Numbered from the stretch's first letter, positions 10,201-21,433 are shown. The stretch is 26,932 bases of DNA from Lingula anatina (GCF_001039355.2 NW_019773785.1:1-26932), one strand, 5' to 3'. Notes: a model not told the origin generated them from the sequence alone. Made by a program: numbers and translations.

Positions 10201-12462
10201 TATTGCCATCCCTGGCTTTTAAAAGGTTTAATTTTGCTTTATAATGAAAAGGTTGTTCATCATTTTGGTTGAAACATGTATAAGTGGTGTTTTCATTACT
10301 TAATCAATACAAAAAATAAAAATTAATCGAATAAATCATTACCACCACGGTGTATCTTTTAACCACCTCACCTTCATCTGTTTCATGAGCTCAAACATCT
10401 GCTCTGGAGGTAAACTAGCCACTGCTCTTGATATAGCCTCTGGTGCTTGATCTGGAGAAACGGGATCACCAAAGGGGCTCTGAAACATTAAGAAGGATAG
10501 TATGGTAATAGTCAATCACAGGGAAGGCAGGACACATAGCAGCTGAACAAGGGTCACAAAATGGAAAATAGTAGCTCTGGAATAGGACATAATTAGTACT
10601 AGTAATAGTAGGATTAGGACCCACAACAGTTGGAAAGATAATAGACTTGAAAACTGAATGAATTGTCTTTGGATAGAGAGATCCAAAAGCACTGGCCAAG
10701 AGGCTTTGGCACTCTAACTGTCCCCAGTGGTGTGAGAAGAGTAAATAAACCACAATCAACCAAGACTAAAATTATGAAAATACTACAGTGCAAGATAACA
10801 AATACTGCTAACATATTACAGTGTTTGTGAATTTTTTTTACTAGTACTGAAATAAAAAAAAAAAAGTTATTAACAATGGCACACTTACCTCCACTGGTGC
10901 ACCACCAAGAGCAAGCTGCATATCTTAAATAAAGAAATCATACTTTTCAATGTTTTTTCAATAAGCAAATTTATCATACAAAATAGACTTCATTCATTAT
11001 TTTACTTTATACTGATTTATTCAGATTAAAAAATAAATAAAATAGTAAGCTTCAGTACTGACATTTCTCAGACTTCATTCGAATAGGCTCGAGCCTTTAT
11101 TAGTGTCTTTCATATCACAAATTGTAATGCAAGGAATTCCACACTGCTTTATAGCTTTTTTTTTCAAATCCATCTCACTTTTTAATTCATCTTTGCTAGT
11201 TTCTCCTGCAGCCACACCCACTCTGAGGGGTCTTCCGTTGAATTCTGTGTTATTCAGGTTACGCATGGCACTCTGCGCCGTCTCTGTGTCTTGATATTCA
11301 CAGAAGCCATAACCTTTAGGTTTGCCTGTTTCTCTGTCATACACCAACCTGAAAATAAAATGTAATGCAATAACAGGTTTCTTTTAGTTACCACAATAAC
11401 AATGAATATAAATGGAAATGATTGCAACAAGGATGGCTGATTGAATCTGAATTAAGCAGAGAGACGCAACAGCATTTACAAGGACAAAAATATTAAAAGA
11501 AAATTTTATTGGTTTGCACAATGACTTTAAAGAAATAACATATCCTGTGGTTGTCAAGCAGTGATTGGATATCCAGCATCTAGTTTTTTTTTTCTTTCAA
11601 TTCTACAGTGATTACCTAAAATTGTTTTCTAAGTTGTGGCTGATTAATAGATTTTTGCAAATAATATTCCAATCCACAAACCTTATCAATTACAATTCAA
11701 TATTAAGACATGAGGCAATCCTGACTAACATACCTAAAACTGACAACAGGTCCTGCCTGTATGAATATCTCTTTAAGTTGTTCTTCTGTAGCTTCATATG
11801 GAATGTTTCCCACTGTAAAAAAAACAGGCAATATTCTAAATAACAATGACATCTGTTTCTCAAACATGTATCTCAGGTTTCATGATTACTGTATGTACAC
11901 TGAAAACCATTTACTGTAATCTAAAAAAAAACTCTTATTTAAACAGTTTTGCTATGGTGGATCTGAAAATGTATTTCCAAATAACCAATAGCTCATATCA
12001 CTTAATAGCAGAACTGAACTTGAATAAGATCAAGCCAAATGTAAATGTAAACAACTTCTCACTGTACTCAAGACCTTGTTTGTAGAAGTGGAACTAAAAC
12101 TAATTGATTGGAAGCAGGCTATAATCCTAACGAGATAATCAATAATATCACTAGTTAAGACAGGACCAGCGTCAAATAGGGTTTAAAAGCAAGACTATCA
12201 ATACTGTGACTATTAGTGTCGCTGCTGACTGTGTGTGCGACTCTGACACCTAAATACTGCAACACCGGTGTGTTCAACACTTAACACTCGCCGGTGTCTC
12301 AAATGAAGAACAAACATATTCTGTTCAATCACGAAAATGGCATAAAACAAAGCCCCTAATAACACAATGTAAGAGAAAAGTTTACTTACCAAACACAGAC
12401 CTCTGGGCCCTTTCTTGGGCCGTGAGAGGAGGCATAACATTCGAGTTCATTATGTTCGCCAT
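7295..12462 (-). CDS. CSTF2: Cleavage stimulation factor subunit 2 (CstF-64)
   Basis: RNA-binding subunit of CstF, which recognises the U/GU-rich element downstream of poly(A) signals during nuclear mRNA 3'-end formation. Thirteen phase-consistent exons: 12390-12462, 11734-11812, 11179-11348, 10889-10923, 10372-10479, 10026-10145, 9684-9761, 9283-9367, 8679-8744, 8450-8539, 8045-8256, 7698-7763, 7295-7429; 438 aa. The N-terminal RRM has RNP2 VFVGNI (residues 23-28) and RNP1 KGYGFCEY (62-69). The hinge that binds CstF-77 or symplekin (about 120-195) shows [14 protein letters not shown] and [21 protein letters not shown] Gly/Pro/Arg-rich region follows, with DPRS-GG repeats (331-361) where vertebrates have MEARA repeats. 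The C-terminal helical domain that contacts Pcf11 is residues 395-438, with ALIMQVLQL and MLPPEQR. Exon 4 is only 35 nt. Human CSTF2 is longer (577 aa), mostly from its repeats. Confidence 0.97.
9457..9494 (-). mobile_element. hAT-like terminal inverted-repeat remnant in CSTF2 intron 8
   Basis: On the minus strand the segment begins CAGGGGCGGATCCAGG and runs into a G-rich stretch, the look of hAT-type transposon ends (CAG at the terminus). A related end occurs at 26891-26905. No opposite terminus or target duplication was found. Confidence 0.3.
11085..11101 (-). promoter_or_regulatory. Intronic poly(A) signal next to a 12-bp palindrome in CSTF2 intron 3
   Basis: AATAAA (11096-11101, minus strand) lies about 80 nt after the exon 3 donor and runs straight into the perfect palindrome AGGCTCGAGCCT (11085-11096). 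The exon 3 reading frame stays open through the donor into the intron for 34 codons to a stop at 11075-11077. A U-rich stretch lies further downstream. Whether it is used is unknown. Confidence 0.35.
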
Positions 12463-12546
12463 GCTTAACCGAAACAACGCAATTTCTCCAGAATCCTCGC
12501 AGTTTTTTTTTTTAGCGGTTGTCACGTGACATCAAACGAGACTAAA
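12463..12546. promoter_or_regulatory. Bidirectional CSTF2/MPC1 promoter with palindromic E-box
   Basis: Only 84 bp separate the start codons of CSTF2 (minus) and MPC1 (plus). The spacer has no TATA box but contains GTCACGTGAC (12521-12530), a perfect 10-bp palindrome matching the consensus bound by USF, Myc/Max and TFEB/MITF factors (the CLEAR element), next to a T-run. Both 5' UTRs must be very short or overlap. Confidence 0.75.
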
Positions 12547-15145
12547 ATGGCGAGCAAGGCAGGGAGAGCTGGATCAGAATGGATCAAGTATTTCTGCAGG
12601 TATGCTAACTGTTTACTTGTTTTAAACATGTTGCAATTCTAACCAATTGCAGTTTTTGCTACTGCTACATCTGTGTTTGTGGAATGGAAGTATGACACGT
12701 ATTTTTTATGTGCTTATCAAGAGTAAATTAAAGTTATGAGACACTTTACTTAGTAATCATTCGGTCTGAGGCCTAAAACTGTTGTATGTCCCGTTTCCAG
12801 GACATCTAATTTTACACTTTCCTCCTTTTTTAGTTGTTAATTGCATGACTTGAATTTAATCACTAAAGTCTTCAGAACTAGGTCAACATCGTTACGTAAT
12901 GTACTTCAGTATTGTCACCTGGCCGCTGTCCCCTTAATTTTTTTTAAGTATTTAGAAAGTTTTTTTTAAGTTTAAAAACATCTTCATCAATGCCACAGTA
13001 ACAGTTACACTTGTTGTTAAATCATGTATATGCATGATGTGGTAACCAGTGATAATGATGCATGTAAGGTAAATATTTTGCATTGTTTTCTTTTTTTCAT
13101 GTCCTGTGTGCAGCACTGTAAGTACTGTCGCATCAAAATCTGTTTTCTTTATCACTTAATAGAAAGTGAGCGGAATGTCTGGAAATGTTCATAATCATAA
13201 GTCATGTTTTCTTTCTGATTATTAATAATACGTACCTCTTTTAAATGAAACTGCTATTTGCATTGAAAGTCTGAACAACATTGATTATATATTAAGATTA
13301 TGAACTGAATACTATAACTTTCAATACCTGTGTAATGTATATTCAATTGCAAATTATTTATTTCATTTAACATAAGCTGTGCAAATCTTACATACCATTA
13401 GTCTTGTTTGTTATGATTATGAAAAAGTAGGTATGACTGATGTTAACCCTCCCTCCCCCTTTTCAGCATTTTTGGGGTCCAGTTGCCAACTGGGGGATTC
13501 CATTGGCAGCAATAGCAGATGTCGGTAGGACACCAGAAATTATAAGTGGGAAAATGACAACAGGTTTGAATTTTTTATTTAATTTATTTATTTATTTATT
13601 TAATTTTTTTATCATGCATTTGCTCCAGCTGGATGCTATTGGGATTGAACAATAATTTTAATAAAAAGATTTAGAATGTGTCCTATAAGTGGAACAAAAT
13701 TTTTGTTTTAACTGAAAACATCAGGCTGAAACTCCGGAAGGTCATTCCACAGAGTCAACAACGGAAGCGGAAACAACTGGACATCTCCAAACTCAAGTGT
13801 CCTCGTACCAAGACTGCATTTGTTCTCGAGCTGAAGAACCGTTTCAGCGCTCTAGCAGGAGAAGATAGGATTGAAGCAGTCAATGTCAGCCAGAAATGGG
13901 ATACCATCAAGAGTACTTACTGCACCACAGCAGAAGCAGTCCTTGGTTTCAAGAAGAAGAAGAACAAGGAATGGTTAACACCAGAAACATGGAAGCTTAT
14001 TGATGAAAGGAGAATCCTGAAAGAGAAGCTGTTGAATACCAAATCACCTAGGCTCGTAGAACAAGACAGAGCAGCCTACAAGAGCAAGGATAAGGAGGTG
14101 AAGAAAAGTGCTAGGAGTGACAAGAGAGCCTTTGTGGAAAAGCTAGCTAGTGAGGCTGAACAGGCAGCAGCACAAGGTGACATGGGTACTGTCTACAAGA
14201 TCACCAAACANAAATGGAAAGAAGTGACTGTGGCCTTATGTCCCACGTGGGACGAAGAGCAATGATGATGATGATGATGATTAAGATTTTTATTTCATTA
14301 TATAAAAATATAGCATGTATATCTTACTGGAAATGAAAAATTGGGATAATTTGCATTTTATTTTATTTTTTTAAACAAAAGGGAAGAACTGTACTGTTTT
14401 AATTTTTCAGCTTTATTCATCTATTCTGCACTCTTCATGAGATTTGCTTGGAAGGTTCAACCAAGGAATTTGTTGTTATTTGCCTGCCACTTTACAAATG
14501 ATTGTGCTCAGTTGACTCAGGGAGGCAGATTTATAAACTATCAGTAAGTTAACTATCCCACAACATGCTTTGTATTTCTACACTCAAATGATCTTCCCTA
14601 AAAGGTGGAGCCACAATGCACTAGATTATTTAACCACACTTGATTGTAATGATTTGCTCTATTTAATTTCTATTCCCTTCATTCCTAAATATAATCACAT
14701 GAAGGTAATTACACAATCTTTTCAATGGGCAAAATTATCAAACTTTCAGATACATCATTTTATAATCACAAAAATTTTATTTCTCTATGGCATTTGTGGT
14801 GCTTTTTATGCATAGGATAGAAGTATAACGAAATCGGTTTTACGATTTTGTTGCTACTTCTCAATAGGCATGTTCTAATTTTTAAGAAATTATGACTTAA
14901 AAATATAGTATCTGTAAAATTTACAATTTTCACCCATTGAAAAGATCGAGTATTTATAATATGGCTATTGTTTTTTTTTTAATTCAATTGAAATTTGTGA
15001 AAAAAGTGAAGTGTTTTGATTTTATTATAGTTATATCATGACAGATGAAGAAAGAGAAGAATATCTGTTAAAATTACACCCAGAAAAGGAAAAGGTCAAG
15101 GAAGAAAAGGAAACAAGCAGCAATAAAGAAGACACTGGTGTATAA
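12547..15145 (+). CDS. MPC1: Mitochondrial pyruvate carrier subunit 1
   Basis: MPC1 pairs with MPC2 in the inner mitochondrial membrane to import pyruvate. Exons 12547-12599, 13114-13117, 13467-13563, 14411-14543, 15031-15145 give 133 aa. The N-terminus (SEWIKYFC) aligns with the amphipathic start of the family, followed by [46 protein letters not shown] and LTQGGRF, all family hallmarks. The C-terminus is a highly charged Lys/Glu tail, longer than in human MPC1 (109 aa). Exon 2 is 4 nt (CACT); without it exon 1 (phase 2) joins exon 3 out of frame and meets a stop within about 20 codons. Intron 3 holds an RTE-type LINE fragment in the same orientation. MPC1 is divergent from CSTF2 and convergent with CCDC83. 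Confidence 0.96.
13114..13117 (+). other. MPC1: 4-nt microexon of MPC1
   Basis: CACT is preceded by a long pyrimidine tract ending in TGTGTGCAG and followed by the ideal donor GTAAGTACT. Exon 1 ends TGC AG; adding CACT gives Ser-Thr, and exon 3 continues with His-Phe-Trp-Gly-Pro, matching the Ser-Thr-His-Phe-Trp sequence of known MPC1 proteins. It is the only splice candidate I found that repairs the frame. Confidence 0.85.
13690..14282 (+). mobile_element. Truncated and internally deleted RTE-type LINE
   Basis: An open frame (13678-14265) encodes the linker between endonuclease and reverse transcriptase seen in RTE-clade elements: [32 protein letters not shown]-like and [19 protein letters not shown] segments ending YKITK. 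It then jumps at about 14211, where the assembly has an N, to the element's 3' end ([16 protein letters not shown], stop), skipping the entire reverse transcriptase. The 3' end shows a 14-bp perfect palindrome (GTCCCACGTGGGAC, 14240-14253) and a terminal (ATG)n microsatellite, both usual for RTE tails. AAGATTT at 13666-13672 and 14283-14289 may be the target duplication. The 5' end is truncated near 13700. It is not functional. Confidence 0.8.
14819..14861 (+). other. Short hairpin in MPC1 intron 4
   Basis: Arms AGAAGTA...AACGAAATCG and CGATTTTGTTG...TACTTCT pair over about 17 bp with one bulge, one G-U pair and a 6-nt loop. Probably a chance or regulatory stem. Confidence 0.35.
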
Positions 15146-15417
15146 CAGTTCCTTAGTTTTATATAGGCTACTGTTTTATGTGTAATTATGTAATGATATT
15201 AACAAACATGCATGTTTAACTTCAGTGGTGTGTTAAGTTTTATTTGTCATATTTATGTGTGCAAATATATATATGTTAAAACTTCAGATTTCTATAATTA
15301 AGAAGAGGGTCCACTTTCAGATTTGTTCACTTGTGATGATACAAAGTTGTGGTTTTAAGTTTTTGTGTCATAATATTTGTAAAAGTTAGACAGATGATTT
15401 TTAGGATTTTTATCATA

Positions 15418-15423
15418 AATAAA
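15418..15423 (+). promoter_or_regulatory. Candidate poly(A) signal of MPC1
   Basis: AATAAA 273 nt after the MPC1 stop codon on the coding strand. Confidence 0.55.
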
Positions 15424-16563
15424 AGTATGAAGATCAAGTAAAAGCTCTAATGGTAAGACTTACATCCATGAAAAAAAGCATATTATAGTGGAACGTTGAA
15501 CGTTTGTTTTCATCCAAGAATAATTGTAAAATATGAATATGCCCATTGCAAAGAAAGATATTTGTGAAAGAAAAGAGGCGCAGTTTGCTAGCAAAACATT
15601 TTAATGAAACCCCTATCCCTGTCATGCATTTTTATAGCATTATTTTTTAGGGTAAAATCAGTTTTGGGTTATTATTCCCATCTCTGTTAAATTATTAAGG
15701 CTATTCTTTAAGGTGCTGTTAATTAGCTGAAGCAATTTATTTTTTAATGTATCTGTTTATTTTTTAGGCCAACATTCTGTTGAAACTTGGTACACAGTTG
15801 TTGAGATTTGACCTTGGTGAAAGTTTTTAGGAATGTCCCTGATTTCAGGATTTTTAGTCTTCATTTTTTTTTTTTCTGATATGGTTTAAATGCGATTAGA
15901 GCAAGCTACTTATTAAGGATTTTCAGTTTTTTCAACTTTCACCTATGGAATTCAATTTGACATGGTAGTAGCTGCATTTGTACTGCATATGCTAACAGAC
16001 GTCCTAGTCTACTACCGATATATATTAACATAGTACTATATTAAGTAATAATATAAGATACAGCTGAATATAACTTTTACGTAGCATTGTCTTTATAATT
16101 TGCATTTGAGCTGCTCATGCCACCTTTGTTTTTTTAACAAAGTTCAATTCAAGGTTTTCATTGTTTATTCAAATATTTTTCTTTTCAAATGAGTCTGACA
16201 GTAAGTGTTTGTAACTGTTACTCACCTTGAATTGAAGAAAAATAGTTCAGTGAAGAATGTTCCTAGTAGCTAGCATTTATTTGATTTGCAACAGGTATTG
16301 CATTTTAATGTCATGCTGTGTAATACAGATCGGCAGTGGAAGTGTGAGCACATGCAGTGAAGAATCAATTATCAGGGCAGGTAATGGATATGTGCTACAC
16401 CAGATATATACATTGCAGGCCATTGGTGCTGTGCATGTTAGCTGTGATGTAGTGGGTGACTTTATTGTCATGCTTGCAATTGGCATAATTTGACCTGAAA
16501 TACACAGGGGTCACTGATGTAGGCAAAAAAGCCAGGTTGATCGATTTGCCAAGAAAAACCTGG

Positions 16564-16584
16564 TTACGTAATCCTACGTAATCC
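16564..16584. promoter_or_regulatory. Tandem PAR-bZIP-like sites
   Basis: TTACGTAA (16564-16571) matches the palindromic consensus of HLF/TEF/NFIL3-type factors, and the 10-bp unit TACGTAATCC is repeated immediately (16565-16574, 16575-16584), exactly one helical turn apart. The target gene is unknown. Confidence 0.3.
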
Positions 16585-17375
16585 ATTGATGGTTTTGTTC
16601 ACATTGATTTAAGTTAACGTGAACACACCTGTGAACATGGTCTGTAGTCATATAGCTATTCTTTTTAAATCTAGTTTGCTTGAAAATGGCATTTATTGTG
16701 AGCATTTTTAAAAACACTTTTGGGTTTGCTTTATTGATATTTTCTTAGTGCATGCTGTAGCTCCTGCCTAAAGCAGATATCTGTTTTCAGTTCTCTCTCC
16801 AACGGAATATGAAGTCACCATATTTTGATTGCTTGTATACATGTATGTACCAGTAAGTTTTGCATGAAGAGAAGGGGTTATATATATGAAGTCAGCATTT
16901 CATTGAAATGGTGTTTACAGAGTCTTATATCTGTAACACCATTTCTTGCTTAAAGTCTTGTAAGTAATGACTTAATCTTATTCAAGAAGATTGTCATTGG
17001 AAATAACTTGTCAAAGAGTTAAACTTACTTGATTGCATCAGGGAATTAATGTGATACATATGCATGTATGTATAACTTGTTTGTAAATATAGCAGCAATA
17101 AAAGTGTTAAACTCTGATTTATTTTAAAAAAATGAATTTGGTTCCAAGTGTTTAATGCTAATATGTGTACATGGATAAAAATACTGATGTGACGCATGCC
17201 ATTTTTAGATGCAAAAAGTGCATAATGTTATCACATGGGTGGTTATGATATTTTTGGCATATACTGAGTGTCAGTTTACATCTGCAGTAATTCCTTTTAA
17301 TGTCATACAAAAATCTTTAATATTTCTGTGATCCTTCTGCAACTCTTGTAAACTGTCTCTTCTGTCTACTTATAG

Positions 17376-17590
17376 GAAACTTTTTTTAGCTGCAGCATGG
17401 AAAGTGCTGCAAAACCTGAACAGTCACAGAATGCATGAACAGCTTTTATACCACAAATTTCTCCAATTAAAAGAATACATGTATCACAGTGATGGTGCAT
17501 TTTGCAGTTGGTACAATTTCTTCATTTGGAATATATAGGGATAGAATCTTTTTCCAAAGTTTACTTTAAATAAAAAAAAAAAAAACTGGG
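17376..17590 (+). other. Possible alternative plus-strand terminal exon
   Basis: A strong acceptor (pyrimidine tract then TTATAG at 17370-17375) is followed 194 nt later by AATAAA (17569-17574) merging into an A-run. Joined to MPC1 exon 4 (phase 2) the frame stays open for 53 codons, ending at 17538, but the product resembles nothing recognised. It could be an alternative last exon of MPC1, a non-coding exon, or a retroposed 3' end; the A-run fits the last. Confidence 0.25.
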
Positions 17591-17658
17591 TCATAATGCT
17601 GAATCTGAAATGACCGATATGACAGACAAATATGCAGGTTGGTCAATAAATTTGGCAG

Positions 17659-20600
17659 TCATACTTCCACTTTTGCAAGCTCTTTATCTTTGATAACCTC
17701 CTTCAACATTGGAGTGGTCATGGGCCAAATGTCAGGGTTGAAGTTTTTAGCCTCAAGCTCCTCTGTTGACAAATTTCCACGCCCATGTATTGGCATCTTA
17801 TCCCCTTTCAGTGTCAACATCTTCAACTCCAGTGGACCAAGTTGAAGAAATTCCTGGAAAAAAGATACAGAACTATTCAAAATTTTCCAATCAACTGTTT
17901 TTCACAGTGTGTACTGATGGTATAAGATATTCCTATAACTCAATTTGTGGTAAAACATGTTATTCATGGATAAATTTATCATAAATTAAAAGTACCTGTG
18001 TAGGACAAGGAAATCATGAACTTAAAAAATAAATGTCCCATTAGAAGGTAATCCCTTATTACACTTGCTATTTATGCATATTTACATCAGGTTCAGTATC
18101 CTCTTTTTATACTTACATCATCTCCATCAAATCTTGCATCATCATAATCAAAAGGAGTTTCGAATGGATCCCCCTCTGATCCATCTCCCTCTCCTTCATA
18201 ACTTTCTAAATCTGGAAATGAATTTGAAGGTGACATCAATTAACCTGCAAATATTCCAGTAGTTTTCAATATTAGAGTCTTCAAAGGAATGGTATGTCCT
18301 CCCTTAAACATCCCCAAACATGCACTGCTGTTCTAATATGATAAAAGTCAGGTGAACAAACCTTCATCTGAGTCTTCCTCAGCCAACTCTTCCCGAGACA
18401 TGATGGACAGCACCTTATCTTGCACAGATTTATACACAGCACTTTTTGGCCTTGCAGCTTTACATTGAAAATATAGTTATGAAGAAAAATAAATTCCATA
18501 TTTTCATAATTAAAAACAAAGATATAATTATCAATATAACCTCATTGCTTTATCTTATCTTTGCTTTATTAGTATATGATGTACACATAGGATAGACATA
18601 TAGTAAAATTTACACAGTTTTTCAAGTTGTTAATTTAATGGAAACTCTAAAATTATATAAGCAGACATTCCAAGGTGATATCTTTCCTAAATATCTAAAA
18701 CAATCAAGAGCTATGCTGCCCATCAACTCACCACTGTCCTCAATGGCAAGTACATTGAGATCCATCTCCAAGATTCCATCATCTAAATTCTCATTGTCTT
18801 GAAACTGGGTAAGGTAAAACTGCCTGGAATTGAAATACATTTATTGTACATTTTCAGCAGCATGAATTTGTAATAAAAAAAGGTTTAAAGTTAATTAAGG
18901 TTTAGTACATGTGCAAGTTTTACATGATACTTAACATGTCCTACAAAATATATACATCAGTTACTTTATTATTTAGAAAAAAAATATTCATAAAAATAGA
19001 ATCAAAAAAATGTAAGTTCCAGAAAAAATACAAAATTACAAATGATAGCTAGTTCTAGATTACCTAGAAATCTTAAGGTCATCAGTTCTACACTCAAACA
19101 GCTCACTCATTATTTCAAGGTTTTCTTTTTCTAGTTTTTCTACAGCTTCTCTCAACACTCCTGCCTCTTCATCATGAATGTCCACCTGGAATATTTCAGT
19201 TGCATTACTTTGAAAATACTGGAAGACTCAAATCATGTTTCTTAAAAGTTTAACAATTAAACTTTTAAAACTATATCCTTCATAGATATCAAATAATTAA
19301 CAATAGTTGTGCATTTGCCTCTTGAACATATAAATGTATATCAGCAACAAATAAATCTCATATTTTCTCACCTCTCTCTTGAGCCAGTTGTTGTCCAGCA
19401 CCTCCTGCCTACTATTCTTATCCATCTTAGCAATAGCTTGCTGCAGCAAACAAAATAAATGAGGTGAAAACTTTAAACATAAAAGTTTGAATTGCATTAA
19501 CTTAGAAAAAAAGACAATTTTGTAAATTGTTTTTGAATGAAAAAATATATTGTTATGAATTTCAAATCATGGATGACAAATTAACAACAAAAACAAAACT
19601 TGCCAAGTTTCATATTAAGCCAAATTCCAAACTTTTGTCTTATTAGAACTTCACAACAGATACCACCAAATAACATAGCTATACTTAATAACTTTGTTTA
19701 AAAGATACTTTAAAAAATATTTCCAATTACTTCTGATGCATTTGACTTGGTATGGGCAAGAGTTTCTTCTGTATACTGTTGAATCTCATTTTTGGCAGTA
19801 ATAAGGGTTCTTTCTAAGTGAGCTGAAAAGGTAAGAAAATTAAAGAATTTGCATCATCCTTTATTTGGGTGGTGTTTATATTTATGCCGGTGTCAATAAA
19901 TAATGTATTCATTTACCTTTGTACAAAAATAGAAAAAGTACCTGTAAGCATGTAAAAATAAAATTGTCTGTAATTAAAAGAGCCCTCGAAACAGCAAATC
20001 ATTCTGAAAGTTCCTGAATCAAATGAATGATTTTCACAAATTTTAAAAATGAAATACAAAAAAGTCTAATTTATTGTTTTCTCAAGTCTCATCAATATGT
20101 GATATTCCTGATGCAACTTTTTTTTTGCAAAGAACAGTATTTAAAAAAACTTACCAGACATCTCTGTAATTGTGACCTCCATGTCTTTTAATTCTTGTTC
20201 AAGGAGAATAATTTTTGTTTCATCTGTCTTGTGACCTTTGTCTTTGTAACTTAGCCAATAGGCAACATCCTTCTGTACTTCAACAATCTCACTATCTTTA
20301 CGTTTAATTTCCTCTCTGATATCTGTATAAAAATTGAAATGAAATACATGTATATTTGTTCTCTGTTTGATACAGTACAAGATTCAAAGAAAGAAGGAAC
20401 TTTTTAAATTTATTTTATTATTATCCTTATTATTATAATTACTATGGATATTACATACTGAATATCACTTGGATATTTAAAAAACCATTCAATTTTATAT
20501 GCCAGAACCAAGTGCTAAGAAAAACTTGATTTATCGAGGGTGATTTATGCTAAAATTACAATTTGAAATAAAGTGACTTTCTTTATCCTCCTGTTACAGC

Positions 20601-21336
20601 TATGGCGTTTTACATATTTTCATACCTTCTAATTTTTTCTCCTCTTCCTTTTGTGTCTGCCATTTTTCCATCATTACAGCAACAACTTGCTCCTTGTTGG
20701 TGTATTCTTGGTTTTCTACTTGTTTCTCAAATTCTTTAGCTTCTCTCAGCAGGTTCTTAATACAAAGTGCCTGTTCACCTTTAAGTCTGTCATTCTGAAA
20801 TGACAAATTATGACAAAGATTCTTAAGCAGGATTTCACAATTTTCTCAAACCCCTGACAACATATAAAACTGTGACTTCAAATGTTGTTTGTAGTATCAG
20901 TAAAACACATATTACTTTTGATTTAATTTTCAAATTTACACACCCTATCCTCATGTCTTGATTTCTTCTCTTCAAGCCCCCTCAGCTCATACATGTAGTC
21001 CTCCATTTGTTTTTCTTTTATACTTATTCTGAAAAGAACATTACCACATGAAGAACAAGGACATTTTAAATCTAAGACATGGAAATTGACAAATGCACTG
21101 CACAGGCTATTACATTAAGTATGTGATGGTGTTAAATACCAGATATTTTATGCCTATCAGAAAGTGCCTACTCGATGTACATGTACAAGATATAACATAA
21201 TGATATACAAATCAATGTATTCATATACTCACTGGTAAGCAAGGATAGCCTCTTTGTATGTAACCTGAGGTTCCTTTTCTTTCTTTTTCTTGCCTCCTCC
21301 TCCACTTTTCTTTCCCTTTTTCCCTTTTTTGCCCAT
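17659..21336 (-). CDS. CCDC83: Coiled-coil domain-containing protein 83
   Basis: Exons 21233-21336, 20944-21028, 20626-20794, 20155-20322, 19731-19822, 19372-19440, 19064-19185, 18732-18823, 18362-18457, 18117-18211, 17659-17853 join in phase to 428 aa, close to human CCDC83 (413 aa). Residues 1-22 are a basic Lys/Gly-rich tail, about 28-270 an almost continuous coiled coil, 271-364 an acidic Asp/Glu-rich linker, and the last exon a conserved C-terminal block. Family landmarks: AILAYQISIKEKQMEDYMYE, DRLKGEQ, EKWQTQKEEEKKLE, DNNWLKREVDIH, ECRTDDLKISRQFYLTQF, LGPLELKMLTLKGDKMPIH. In mammals the gene is testis-enriched; its molecular role is not established. The start ATG has a good context (CACCATGG). 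The exon 2 donor (GTGTGT) and exon 9 donor (GTTTGT) are weaker than the others but the phases require them. No canonical poly(A) hexamer was found close to the stop. Confidence 0.95.
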
Positions 21337-21433
21337 GGTGGTGAGTTTAAAAAGCTCAAACTATTTAATTTCTGAAATAGAAGAACAGCTTTAGTTTTCA
21401 GCATGCATTGGGTACACTATCCTTACTTTTCAC

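Larger units (their letters stand above)
15146..17375. other. MPC1 3' UTR and downstream intergenic DNA
   Basis: No coding exon was found on either strand in these 2.2 kb. The first part is the MPC1 3' UTR up to its poly(A) signal (15418). The remainder is AT-rich and includes a tandem pair of bZIP-like sites (16564-16584). Confidence 0.5.

Noticed and set aside
10466-10814. Two overlapping minus-strand ORFs in CSTF2 intron 4
   Set aside because: They lie between well-supported exons 4 and 5, have no recognisable domain and disagree in frame with each other.
11075-11178. Treating the in-frame extension after CSTF2 exon 3 as coding in the main isoform
   Set aside because: The donor AAAAA-GTGAG joined to the 35-nt exon 4 gives the expected hinge sequence (GGAPVESPFG), whereas the extension resembles no CstF-64 and ends in a stop.
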